Shown here in pieces: positions 34,479 through 42,878 of a stretch of 64,000 nt of DNA; position 1 is the first letter of the stretch, and each line of letters starts with the position of its first letter. The position numbers and the translations under genes are program-made. Where the stretch lies: the NCBI GenBank assembly GCA_036821185.1, contig DAISKD010000006.1, positions 7,892 to 71,891 on the forward strand, in the 5' to 3' direction. The notes beneath the pieces were generated by a model. The model saw only the letters and a list, made by a program, of their open reading frames with translations, was not told where the DNA came from and searched no databases. This stretch comes from CALJTV01 sp036821185 (GTDB lineage Bacteria > Chloroflexota > Dehalococcoidia > GIF9 > UBA5629).

Positions 34479-35664
34479 TTTCTTTTCTCTTGTCTTTCGC
34501 ATTCACAATTTTAAAGGAAGGCGATATCGCTCTGAGCTTGGTTACAATTCGCGGCAGGACTTCTAGGACTCGATTTATCTCTTCCACGGTGGTCCATTTT
34601 CCCAGTGTAAATCTCAATGAGCCGTGTGCTTGCTCATGGGGGAGGCCCATTGCTAAGAGGACATGAGACGGTTCAAGACTTGAAGAGCTGCAAGCTGAGC
34701 CGGTAGAAGCGAGAATCCCTTCTAAGTCGAGATTCAGGAGCACGGATTCTCCTTCGACAAAACCGATGCTCACGTTGACATTGCCGGGCAACCTTTTTAC
34801 TGGATGTCCGTTTAGACGAGTATGGTCAATTCGATCGAGTATACCCTGAATGAGTTGGTCGCGGAGTTTGGTCAGGCGCTTCGCCTCTTCGTCAATTTCT
34901 TGCCGGACAAGTTCTGCAGCTTTGCCAAAACCTACAATGCCGGGAACGTTTTCCGTACCTGCTCGTCGTCGCCGCTCTTGCTCGCCTCCGTGCATGAGCG
35001 AGGTCAACCTTATTCCCTTTCTGATGTAAAGTGCTCCAACGCCTTTGGGTCCGTACAGTTTGTGTGCCGATATGGACAACAAGTCTACACCGAGCTCGTC
35101 CACGTTTACAGGTATATGTCCTACTGTCTGTACTGCATCGGTATGAAAGTAGACCCCGGCTTCCCTAGCAATCCTGCTTATCTCAGTAATCGGTTCTATC
35201 GTCCCCACTTCGTTGTTGGCGTGCATCACAGAAACCAGAATGGTCTTGCGGGTGATTGCCCTTTTAACGTCATCAGGGTCAACCATTCCGTTTCCATCGA
35301 CGGGGAGATAAGTTACATGGAACCGTGCTTTTTGTAAGAATTTGCAGGTCTCTATAACAGCGTGGTGTTCGATGGATGTGGTGATGATATGGTCTCACTT
35401 TTGTTGATTTGCTAGGGCTACGCCTGTTATCGCAAAATTATCGGACTCTGTTCCGCTGCTGGTGAAAACAATTTCTTCATCCTTGGCACCGATGAGCCGA
35501 GCTACAGCTTGTCTAGCTTTTTCGACGGCTTCTTTTGCCTCTTGCCCGTGTGAGTGGATGCTGGAGGGGTTGCCAAATTTTTCATTAAAGTATGGCAACA
35601 TTGCCTCTATAACCTCCGGATAGGCAGGCGTAGTTGCTGCGTAGTCCAGATATATTTTTCTCAC
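34453..35664 (-). pseudogene. iscS: Cysteine desulfurase NifS/IscS, interrupted by in-frame TGA
   Basis: PLP enzyme that takes sulfur from cysteine for Fe-S assembly. The frame encodes a full-length protein of about 403 codons, but codon 90 is TGA (35395-35397). The reading frame is the same before and after. Before it: YLDYAATTPAYPEV, GNPSSIHSHG, FTSSGTESDNFAI. After it: DHIITTSIEHHAVIETC, HANNEVGTIEPI, HTDAVQTVGH, the PLP lysine in SAHKLYGPKGVGAL and the catalytic Cys in GSACSSSSLEPSHVL. Homologues have glycine before (D/N)HIIT, so GGA to TGA by one base is the simplest reading. The start is GTG. All active-site residues survive, so the lesion is recent, recoded, or an error in the sequence. 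Another desulfurase lies at 42879-44027. Confidence 0.85.
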
Positions 35665-35667
35665 GAT

Positions 35668-35910
35668 CTAACCCTCTACTATGTCTCCGACCACAGGGTC
35701 AACCCGAACTCCTATCTGCTCCACCCATGCGATTCCTGCGTCTATCTCATTCTCAGGGCCCTCCAATTCTAAGACCACCCAACCTTTATCTTCTGAAACA
35801 TCAGCACGGCGGATGTTAGTTACAACCTGAAATTTGTGCGATAACCGATAAATAATGGGTTCCTTTATCAGGTCGCTAGGGAAAGTGAACATAACTTGTT
35901 TCTTAGCCAT
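35668..35910 (-). CDS. NIL-domain protein
   Basis: An 80-residue protein that consists of one NIL domain, the ferredoxin-fold ligand-binding module found at the C-terminus of the methionine importer MetN and in homocysteine-synthesis proteins of methanogens and sulfate reducers. Visible features are VMFTFPSDLIKEPIIYRLSH and VVLELEGPENEIDAGIAWVEQIGV. The ATG at 35910 shares a base with the threonine synthase stop, with AGGAGGG ahead of it. Its place between threonine synthase and the desulfurase suggests a sensor or carrier in sulfur amino acid metabolism, which is inference. Confidence 0.85.
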   Translation of the reverse strand: MAKKQVMFTFPSDLIKEPIIYRLSHKFQVVTNIRRADVSEDKGWVVLELEGPENEIDAGIAWVEQIGVRVDPVVGDIVEG

Positions 35911-37154
35911 CAAATCCCTCCTATATCAATTGTTCGGAAACCGAGCACCTCCTCAAAAGACTCCACGGATGGCCAAACCGTGAATGGTTTTATAGGGTGA
36001 GTTATGGTCTCCTGGGTTCGTGGCCCGGCGCCGGTGATTACAGCTACCGTAAGGTGATGTTTTTCGATTACTCCGGCGCTAACTAGTTTTTTTAGTCCAG
36101 CAATGACTACACCGCCAGCGGCTTCAGCGAAGATGCCCTCGGTTTGAGCAAGTAGTAAAACGCCCTCAATAGCTTCATCGTCGGTAACGCTGACGGCGCC
36201 GCCTCCTGATCCTCTGGCGGTCATTAGCGCATAATAACCATCGGCAGGGTTTCCAATTGCTATAGATGAGACGATCGTATTTGCTTTCACAGGGTGCACA
36301 TGGAGGTTGCCTGCTTCGAAAGCGTGTACGATTGGTGAGCTTCCTTGAGCTTGTAGCACAAACATATGAGTGTTTACCGGCCCTATCAGGTCTAACGTGG
36401 ACAGTTCCTGCAGCCCTTTCCAGAGACGAGTGAATAAGAGCCCCGACCCTGCCGGTGCTAATATGCAATCCGGTGCCTGCCAGCCAAGTTGCTCACATAT
36501 CTCGTAGCTGATGGTCTTGCTTCCCTCAGCATAATATGGTCTGAGGTTGACGTTGATGAAACCCCAGCTATATCTATGCGAGAGTTCGGCACAGAGGCGG
36601 TTGACATCATCATAGCTGCCGTCGACGGTGACGATAATTGGTTTGTAGACAGCTATACCTGTGAGTTTGCCCGCTTCTACGCCAGCGGGAACGAACACAT
36701 AGGCTTTCATTTTCGCTTTGGCCGCGTAAGCAGCTACACTGGCAGCCAAGTTTCCTGTCGAAGCGCAGGCCACGGTATCAAAGTTCAATTCTTTAGCTTT
36801 ATTCACAGCTACAGAAACAGCTCTGTCCTTAAAGGAATACGTTGGGTTGAGACAATCATTCTTGATATAAAGCTTTTCCAGCCCTATTTCCTCTCCTAGA
36901 TTGTCGGCTTTAACCAGCGGAGTGAAACCAGTGCCGATGTCTGTTGCCTCTCCACTGTTGACGGGGAGTAGGTGACGGTAGCGCCAGATGGTTGTCGGTC
37001 CTCTGGCGATGGTGTCCCGGCTGATTACCTTCGAAATAGCTTTGTAATCGTAGCTGACTTCTAAGGGGCTGAGGCAAAAATCGCATATGTGTATTGCCTG
37101 AAGTGGGTATTCTCGACCGCATTTGCGACAACGCAGACCTATGGCGTATGTCAT
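35910..37154 (-). CDS. thrC: Threonine synthase (PLP-dependent, zinc-ribbon form)
   Basis: A 414-residue fold-type II PLP enzyme converting O-phosphohomoserine to threonine. An N-terminal zinc ribbon (CRKCG then CDFC) precedes the TGFTPLVKADNL segment. The PLP lysine is in PTYSFKDRAV near residue 107, with CASTGNLAASVAAYAA near 129. In a cluster of cysteine and methionine genes, close relatives such as cysteate synthase must be kept in mind, but the overall match is to ThrC. It follows the cystathionine gene directly, without a gap. Confidence 0.87.
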   Translation of the reverse strand: MTYAIGLRCRKCGREYPLQAIHICDFCLSPLEVSYDYKAISKVISRDTIARGPTTIWRYRHLLPVNSGEATDIGTGFTPLVKADNLGEEIGLEKLYIKNDCLNPTYSFKDRAVSVAVNKAKELNFDTVACASTGNLAASVAAYAAKAKMKAYVFVPAGVEAGKLTGIAVYKPIIVTVDGSYDDVNRLCAELSHRYSWGFINVNLRPYYAEGSKTISYEICEQLGWQAPDCILAPAGSGLLFTRLWKGLQELSTLDLIGPVNTHMFVLQAQGSSPIVHAFEAGNLHVHPVKANTIVSSIAIGNPADGYYALMTARGSGGGAVSVTDDEAIEGVLLLAQTEGIFAEAAGGVVIAGLKKLVSAGVIEKHHLTVAVITGAGPRTQETITHPIKPFTVWPSVESFEEVLGFRTIDIGGI

Positions 37155-38309
37155 CTAATCCTCCTTATCCACTCCCTCGAGCGCCTGATGCAAATCTTCC
37201 AAAATATCCTCGATGTGTTCCAAGCCTACTGACAATCTGATAAGGTTGTCAGTAATGCCAACTTTGGTTCTGTGTTCCTGTGGCATCGAGGCATGGCTCA
37301 TGGTGGCTGGATGTTCAGCAAGCGAGGCGACTCCTCCGAGTGATTCAGCAAGCGAAAAAACTCTGATCTGTCTAAGAAAACGGTTGACTGCCTTTACCCC
37401 TCCTTTTAGTTCGAACGAAACCACGCCGCCAAAGCCTTTCATTTGCTTTCGAGCAATGGCATGTCCGGAATGTGATTCGAGCCCTGGATAGAGGACACGA
37501 TTTACAGAGCGGTGTTTTTGTAAATATTTAGCAACTTCGAAAGCATTCTCCTCATGTTTTCTCATGCGCAGTGGCAACGTGGCAATGCCGCGAAGCACTA
37601 GCCAGCAATCAAAGGGTGAGGCGCATGTCCCCATGGCATTAAGGAGAAATTGGATTTTCTGGGTTAATTCATCGGTACTTGTGACTACCGCGCCACCGAC
37701 AACATCGCAGTGTCCGTTTAAATATTTGGTTGTGGAATGTACTACCAAGTCGATTCCATACTCTAAAGGTTTGAGGAAATAAGGAGTAGCAAAGGTATTG
37801 TCCATGACGGTGAGAATGCCTTTTTCCCTAGCGACGTCAGTCACCATCTCGAGGTCTACTATATTTAGTAGCGGGTTAGAAGGCGTCTCCACCCATATCA
37901 TTCTAGTATTGGGCCTGATTGCTTCTTCTAAAGCACGTTTACTGTCCATCTTGATGAAAGTGAACTCTAAGCCAAAATGCTCCATCACGTTGCGAAAAAG
38001 CCTATAGGTGCCACCATAAACATCTTCACCAGCGATGATGTGGTCACCGGATTTAAGGAGATGCATAACTGTCGATTCAGCAGCCATTCCTGTAGCAAAG
38101 GCAAAGGCTGCTTTTCCGCCCTCCAGCTGTGCAATGGTATCCTCGAGGACTTTTCTGGTCGGGTTGGCTGTCCGAGAATAATCATAGCCTCGTGTTTTGC
38201 CCACGTCTTCGAACACAAAAGTTGATGTCTGATAAATAGGCACTGAGATTGCACCATAGGCTTTGTCCGGCCTTTCGCCGGAATGGATAGCTATTGTTTC
38301 GAATCTCAT
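37155..38309 (-). CDS. Cystathionine gamma-synthase / gamma-lyase family enzyme
   Basis: A 384-residue Cys/Met metabolism PLP enzyme. Motifs include YSRTANPTRKVLED near residue 44, FATGMAAES, ETPSNPLLNIVD near 140, VMDNTFATPYFLKPL, the PLP lysine in HSTTKYLNGH near 193 and SLGGVASLAEHPATMSHASM near 320. The family includes MetB (cystathionine synthesis), MccB/CGL (cystathionine or cysteine cleavage) and acetylhomoserine sulfhydrylase. With cysE and cysK next to it, either transsulfuration direction is plausible, so I give no symbol. It overlaps cysE by four bases. Confidence 0.9.
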   Translation of the reverse strand: MRFETIAIHSGERPDKAYGAISVPIYQTSTFVFEDVGKTRGYDYSRTANPTRKVLEDTIAQLEGGKAAFAFATGMAAESTVMHLLKSGDHIIAGEDVYGGTYRLFRNVMEHFGLEFTFIKMDSKRALEEAIRPNTRMIWVETPSNPLLNIVDLEMVTDVAREKGILTVMDNTFATPYFLKPLEYGIDLVVHSTTKYLNGHCDVVGGAVVTSTDELTQKIQFLLNAMGTCASPFDCWLVLRGIATLPLRMRKHEENAFEVAKYLQKHRSVNRVLYPGLESHSGHAIARKQMKGFGGVVSFELKGGVKAVNRFLRQIRVFSLAESLGGVASLAEHPATMSHASMPQEHRTKVGITDNLIRLSVGLEHIEDILEDLHQALEGVDKED

Positions 38310-39016
38310 ATTCCTGCCCCCTGGATAAATTCGTCAAGTACCATATCGTACTCTTGCCTATTTTCAGCAACTTCAATGTCGACCATTTGTTCCAGCCTTG
38401 TTAGTCGTTCCTCAAATTTGTTTTGTCGTTGTAAGAGCACCCTTACAATTTCCGACACGGGGTCGGGTAGTTTGCCATGCTCCAACATTTCTGGCGGAGT
38501 GTAACCATCCCTCACTATTCTCCCAGGGACTCCAACTACTGTAGTATCGGGAGGCACTGACTTCACCACCACTGACCCCGCACCGATTCTGGCGCCATCC
38601 CCGATGGTAATAGGCCCTAAGACCACCGCTCCCGAGCCGATGACTACATTGTTGCCCACTGTAGGGTGACGCTTTTCTTTTTTCAAGCTGGTGCCTCCGA
38701 GGACGACGCCCTGATACATGATGACATCGTCACCAATTTCAGCGGTTTCGCCGATGACAACCCCAGCACCGTGGTCTATAAAGAAACGCCTGCCTATTTT
38801 GGCCCCAGGGTGGATTTCTATGTTGGTGAGAAAGCGGTTTATATGCGAAACTAATCGCGCCGCAAAGCGGAGCCTGTGTTGCCACAGTGAGTGAGCGATG
38901 CGGTGAAGCCACAAGGCATGCAATCCTGGGTAGCAGAAGATAACCTCTAGCAGACTTCTTGCTGCCGGGTCTCTGGCAAAGATCGTTGCGATATCCTCCT
39001 TCAGTCGGTTGAACAA
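38306..39016 (-). CDS. cysE: Serine O-acetyltransferase
   Basis: A 236-residue left-handed beta-helix enzyme that makes O-acetylserine for CysK. The N-terminal helical part has LKEDIATIFARDPAARSLLEV. The hexapeptide part has IHPGAKIGRRFFIDHGAGVVIGETAEIGDDV (catalytic Asp-His) and GARIGAGSVVV. The TTG at 39016 is preferred. It has AAGGAG 7-8 bases upstream and avoids overlap with the preceding gene, whereas a start at 39076 would overlap it. A C-terminal stretch of about 45 residues looks coiled coil (VLLQRQNKFEERLTRLEQ), longer than in short CysE proteins. Confidence 0.93.
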   Translation of the reverse strand: MFNRLKEDIATIFARDPAARSLLEVIFCYPGLHALWLHRIAHSLWQHRLRFAARLVSHINRFLTNIEIHPGAKIGRRFFIDHGAGVVIGETAEIGDDVIMYQGVVLGGTSLKKEKRHPTVGNNVVIGSGAVVLGPITIGDGARIGAGSVVVKSVPPDTTVVGVPGRIVRDGYTPPEMLEHGKLPDPVSEIVRVLLQRQNKFEERLTRLEQMVDIEVAENRQEYDMVLDEFIQGAGI

Positions 39017-39027
39017 GCCTTTTCTCC

Positions 39028-39513
39028 TTACTTCATACGGTTGCCCTGTCGATCGCTGTTGGCGAGTAAGAAGCATGTGCCTATGCAGGCAAAACCAACT
39101 CCTGTAAGTATCATAAATGCACCTACCGCGGCAAAAGCCGTAATGATATTGAGCGCTAGGACTGCCATGTACAGATAATTCTCCATGTTAAGCGCCTGAG
39201 TATAAAGTAGGTGTTTTTGGTTCATGGGGTCATAGCGCCCACCGCTTAACAGCTCCTGATAGGTAGGTGCTATGTTGCGGCGGTGTTCTCTTATCAGGTC
39301 GGCAGCAGTCTGGGCTTCCTCTTTTGAATCTATGATCTCGCCCGCTTTTATAGCTTCTTCTGAAAGACCCAGGGTAACTTTTTCTTGTCTCATAGCCTGC
39401 TTTATCCACCTCTCCTCATCCTGCGATATCCATATGAAAGTCGTACCAATGAATATTGCCGCAGCAGCTATAATGAACAGGATAGTTATAAGATATCTAT
39501 TTACTCGAGCCAT
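39028..39513 (-). CDS. Hypothetical membrane protein in the cysteine operon
   Basis: A 161-residue protein I do not recognise. It has an N-terminal hydrophobic helix (residues about 7-29), then a charged extracytoplasmic or cytoplasmic region of about 85 residues with TADLIREHRRNIAPTYQELL, then two hydrophobic segments (about 113-133 and 136-152) and a basic end. It has no cysteine in the soluble part and no catalytic motif that I can see. It lies between cysK and cysE with gaps of 9 and 11 bases, so it is in the same operon. Confidence 0.7.
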   Translation of the reverse strand: MARVNRYLITILFIIAAAAIFIGTTFIWISQDEERWIKQAMRQEKVTLGLSEEAIKAGEIIDSKEEAQTAADLIREHRRNIAPTYQELLSGGRYDPMNQKHLLYTQALNMENYLYMAVLALNIITAFAAVGAFMILTGVGFACIGTCFLLANSDRQGNRMK

Positions 39514-39522
39514 TTTTCCTCC

Positions 39523-40533
39523 TTAAATGTTTGTTGAACTGTATTGTTCTTGGAACAGCCAGGTAGAGAGATAGCGCTCTCCTGTATCTGGCAGTATTAC
39601 TACAATAAGTTTTCCTTTGTTCTCCGGTCTGGCTGCTACTTGGAGAGCTGCCCAAGTAGCAGCGCCAGACGAAATGCCAACTAGTATTCCCTCTTCTCTT
39701 GCCAGCCTTCTAGCTGTGGCTGCTGCATCCTCATCTTTCACCTGAATTATTTCGTCGATTAACTCAAGTTTTAGTACTTCGGGGATGAATCCGGCGCCAA
39801 TGCCTTGGATCCTATGTCTTCCCGGCACGCCGCCCGAAAGTACAGGTGAGTTCGCTGGTTCAACAGCTATAGCCTTGAATGATGCCTTCCTTTTCTTCAG
39901 CACTTCAGCGACGCCAGTTATTGTGCCACCGGTGCCAACCCCGGCAACTAGTATGTCGACTCTTCCTTCGCTATCTCGCCATATCTCTTCAGCGGTGGTG
40001 AGACGATGTATTTCTGGGTTCGCTGGGTTTTTGAATTGTTGGAGCATGATGTAATTTGAGTTTTCAGCTACAAGCTGCTCGGCCTTTCGTACTGCTCCAC
40101 TCATACCTTCGGCTCCAGGGGTAAGCACCAACTCAGCCCCCAGAATCGAGAGAAGCTGTCTTCTTTCCATAGACATGGTGTCGGGCATGGTGAGTATGAG
40201 CCGACGTCCCCTGGCAGCGCAGACGAATGCCAATGCAATGCCCGTATTGCCGCTTGTAGGTTCTACAATGACTGTATCTTTGTTCAACAGCCCCTTCTCC
40301 TCGGCATCAACGATCATGGACACGCCTATCCTGTCCTTCACACTGCCCAAAGGGTTGAACGATTCAAGCTTGGCCGCCACTTCTGCATTGAGACCTTTGG
40401 TTACACGATTGAGCCTTACCATAGGCGTGTTGCCAATGAGTTCAGTGATATCTTCGGCTATTCCTCTGGTCAGCTTCGGTATCTCGATTGTCTTGTATCT
40501 AAGCCTCTCCACTGCTTTAGATGCTCCTTTCAA
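39523..40533 (-). CDS. cysK: Cysteine synthase A (O-acetylserine sulfhydrylase)
   Basis: A 336-residue PLP enzyme that makes cysteine from O-acetylserine and sulfide. Motifs are ELIGNTPMVRLN, NPLGSVKDRIG (PLP lysine), EPTSGNTGIALAF, VAGVGTGGTITGV and GISSGAATWAA. It has about 25 residues before the usual IAEDITELIGNTP start. The TTG at 40533 opens the frame. A GTG at 40512, placed about 11 bases after AAAGGAG, is also plausible. It lies 4 bases after the ABC ATPase gene. Confidence 0.95.
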   Translation of the reverse strand: MKGASKAVERLRYKTIEIPKLTRGIAEDITELIGNTPMVRLNRVTKGLNAEVAAKLESFNPLGSVKDRIGVSMIVDAEEKGLLNKDTVIVEPTSGNTGIALAFVCAARGRRLILTMPDTMSMERRQLLSILGAELVLTPGAEGMSGAVRKAEQLVAENSNYIMLQQFKNPANPEIHRLTTAEEIWRDSEGRVDILVAGVGTGGTITGVAEVLKKRKASFKAIAVEPANSPVLSGGVPGRHRIQGIGAGFIPEVLKLELIDEIIQVKDEDAAATARRLAREEGILVGISSGAATWAALQVAARPENKGKLIVVILPDTGERYLSTWLFQEQYSSTNI

Positions 40534-40537
40534 GTCC

Positions 40538-41227
40538 TTACCCCCTTTTCATGGTTTCTTCATATTTGATAATCTCTCCATCCCTTAGATGTACTATTCT
40601 ATGAGCTTTGTTTGCCAGTTCTTGATTATGTGTGGCTATGATGAAGGTAAGCCCATTCTGGTTCAAATGCTGGAATAACTTGTAAATAATTTCCGCGGTG
40701 GACGAATCTAGATTGCCTGTTGGCTCGTCCGCTAAGATAATGCTGGGCCTATTTATCAGCGCTCTGCCAATAGCTACCCGTTGCATTTCACCACCGCTCA
40801 GCTGATGCGGAAGATGGTCGCGCCTATCTTTTAGTCCCACAATTTCAATTATTTCGTCTACAAATGAAAAATTTTTCTTTTTACTGAAAAGGAGCGGCAG
40901 CATGATGTTCTCTTTCACAGTAAGGGTAGGAAGAAGATAGAACTGCTGAAATACGAACCCGATGTACTCTTGCCGTATTTTTGTGAGCTTGCTTTCCCGT
41001 AAACGATTGACTTCCATCCCGTTCAGCTTATAGACACCATCTGTTGGCCTGTCAAAACAACCCAATATATTTAAGAGCGTCGTTTTACCCGAGCCTGACG
41101 GACCGATCACCGCCAAAAACTCTCCCTTTGTTACACTGAGGGTGACATTTTTTAGAGCGAAGACTTTCTCATTGCCCCGGTGATAAATTTTGGTTAAATT
41201 GTTTGTGATTATAATATTGTTATTCAT
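40538..41227 (-). CDS. ABC transporter ATP-binding protein, LolD/MacB type
   Basis: A 229-residue ATPase of the type that pairs with FtsX/MacB-like permeases. It has Walker A GPSGSGKTTLLNILG near residue 42, VFQQFYLLPTLTVKENIMLPL, signature LSGGEMQRVAIGRAL, Walker B ILADEPTGNLDS and the histidine in ATHNQELA. Such systems work mechanically on periplasmic or membrane substrates (lipoprotein release, macrolide or peptide export). It overlaps its permease gene by 8 bases. Confidence 0.92.
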   Translation of the reverse strand: MNNNIIITNNLTKIYHRGNEKVFALKNVTLSVTKGEFLAVIGPSGSGKTTLLNILGCFDRPTDGVYKLNGMEVNRLRESKLTKIRQEYIGFVFQQFYLLPTLTVKENIMLPLLFSKKKNFSFVDEIIEIVGLKDRRDHLPHQLSGGEMQRVAIGRALINRPSIILADEPTGNLDSSTAEIIYKLFQHLNQNGLTFIIATHNQELANKAHRIVHLRDGEIIKYEETMKRG

Positions 41228-42392
41228 TTAAACCACTCCGAATCGATTCTAAGGGCGTGAGGCGCGCGGACTTGATCGCTGGGAATATTCCACAGACCAA
41301 TCCGATGGCCGTGGAGAACAGGAGACATAAGCCGATTAACTGCCAGTGAAACGACATTATGTTGCCTGCTGGTGCGTAGGGGATTATGCTTTTAACAGAT
41401 CCCTCTATCACGCTGGAGCTGAGAAGGGCTGCGGACAAGCCCAGTATGCCGCCTGTGGTAGAGACAAGCAGCGTTTCCGTTATGACCAGCTTACCTATAT
41501 CCAGTCCTGAAGCACCGATAGCTTTAATCATGCCAAATTCCTTAACTCTTTCGTTGATAGAGGTGAGGGTTGTGTTCATGATCCCCACGGCGCTGATGAA
41601 AATAGCCACTATAGTTACCGAGAACAAAAGCGTTCGAGTTGACCCCACGATGTTCATTATGGTACCCATTAGCTGGTTTGTAGTCACCACTTGCAGGTCA
41701 GGGATTGCTTCCAGCTCTTTCGTTATAGTGGGTATCAGGGACACATCTTTTACTCTAATGGCTATGGCACTTAGTTGCCCTGTCTTTTGGAACAGCGTCT
41801 GTGCGGTTCTAAGAGGAATGAAGTGAAACTCATCGTCTTGGGTGTTGGTTTTCTCCAGAATTCCTACAATGGTGAACGGAACATCTGCCGGGCCGAACGG
41901 CAGCACATCGCCAACTTTCAGGCGCCCCTTTTCGGCAACAGTTCTGCCGATAACCATAACATTAACATCGTCATTAGAAAAAAAGTTTCCCTCCACTTTC
42001 CACCAGGGCTTGAGGAGACTCATTTCATCGGCATTGATGCCATAAACGATGTGTGGCATTCCGTTTTTATTAAATTGGTGCAAGAGCATAGGGCTAGCTA
42101 TCTCTATACCTTGAACGTTTGCCACTAGTGCGAGATCTGTCTCTGAGAGGTATTTGGGAATGACACCGCCGTGGATAATGAGTGAAGCAGCCTCATAGGG
42201 GCAACCTTTAGGCACTGCCAAGATATGAATGCCTAGGTTGTCAAGTTCATTGTGAAGCCTTTTTTCATAGCCGGAGTTGAAGGAAAGTAAGCTGAACAAG
42301 GTAGCGATAGCGATGGCTATCCCCACAGCGGTAAGTATAGTCCGACTGCGCCGCCGCAACAGATTTTTTACTGCTAGTGTAAAGAAGTTCAA
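41220..42392 (-). CDS. ABC transporter permease, MacB/FtsX family
   Basis: A 390-residue permease. One N-terminal helix (about 20-37) follows the family start FFTLAVKNLLRRRSRTILTAVGIAIA. An extracytoplasmic MacB core domain spans about residues 40-260. Three C-terminal helices form the FtsX domain, with NERVKEFGMIKAIGASG near 287 (the coupling loop) and a final LTPLESIR. The substrate is unknown. It lies between an OB-fold lipoprotein gene, 10 bases upstream, and its ATPase. Confidence 0.9.
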   Translation of the reverse strand: MNFFTLAVKNLLRRRSRTILTAVGIAIAIATLFSLLSFNSGYEKRLHNELDNLGIHILAVPKGCPYEAASLIIHGGVIPKYLSETDLALVANVQGIEIASPMLLHQFNKNGMPHIVYGINADEMSLLKPWWKVEGNFFSNDDVNVMVIGRTVAEKGRLKVGDVLPFGPADVPFTIVGILEKTNTQDDEFHFIPLRTAQTLFQKTGQLSAIAIRVKDVSLIPTITKELEAIPDLQVVTTNQLMGTIMNIVGSTRTLLFSVTIVAIFISAVGIMNTTLTSINERVKEFGMIKAIGASGLDIGKLVITETLLVSTTGGILGLSAALLSSSVIEGSVKSIIPYAPAGNIMSFHWQLIGLCLLFSTAIGLVCGIFPAIKSARLTPLESIRSGLNE

Positions 42393-42402
42393 TCGGTCCT
42401 CT

Positions 42403-42855
42403 TTATTTAAACTCGACCCTTTCGCTTACAAGATAGATATCACCATTTTTGTGAATTACTCGTCCATGAACTTTGACTATAGCCCCTCTTTTTTGAGGTA
42501 TAGTTAGGTTGCTCGGTGATAGATCAACGTATATAGTCCCCGTGCCGTCGTTCAGGATAAACCAGCACCCAGCGTTGCACTGGGATACGATTTTTCCTTC
42601 GATAGTGACGCTTCTGTCTTTATATCTCTCAGGCCGGTTTAGTAGATCAACCACCCTTTCGATTTCGAGTTTTTCCTGTGCTGCCTTAGTGGCTTGCGAT
42701 GACGGCAGAGTTTCTGGGCTTTTTATGTTGTCCTCATTGGACGTGCTAGCCTGCTGGTCGCTAGCAGGCATGCTGATTACTCTTGAGGTGCAACTTGAAG
42801 CGATTAGCCCAATGGTTATTAAAAAAATCACTATTATTTTCACTTGATTGTCCAT
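42403..42855 (-). CDS. Lipoprotein with an OB-fold domain
   Basis: A 150-residue lipoprotein. The signal peptide ends in the lipobox LIASSC near residue 22. A Ser/Thr/Gln-rich linker of about 40 residues follows. The C-terminal 80 residues form an OB-fold like those of the tRNA-anti/DUF4920 group: KDRSVTIEGKIVSQCNAGCWFIL, then DGTGTIYVDL and VKVHGRVIHKNGDIYLV. The CNAGC pair could bind a metal or form a disulfide. Co-encoded with a MacB-type exporter, it may be the extracytoplasmic partner of that system. Confidence 0.8.
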   Translation of the reverse strand: MDNQVKIIVIFLITIGLIASSCTSRVISMPASDQQASTSNEDNIKSPETLPSSQATKAAQEKLEIERVVDLLNRPERYKDRSVTIEGKIVSQCNAGCWFILNDGTGTIYVDLSPSNLTIPQKRGAIVKVHGRVIHKNGDIYLVSERVEFK

Positions 42856-42878
42856 TTCATCACCTACATTCTCATAAT

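Noticed and set aside
35395..35397. Genome-wide reassignment of TGA to a sense codon
   Set aside because: Many well-defined genes here (leuB, pstA, pstB, phoU, rplY and others) end at TGA in the right place, and TGG encodes tryptophan. Only two internal TGAs were seen.
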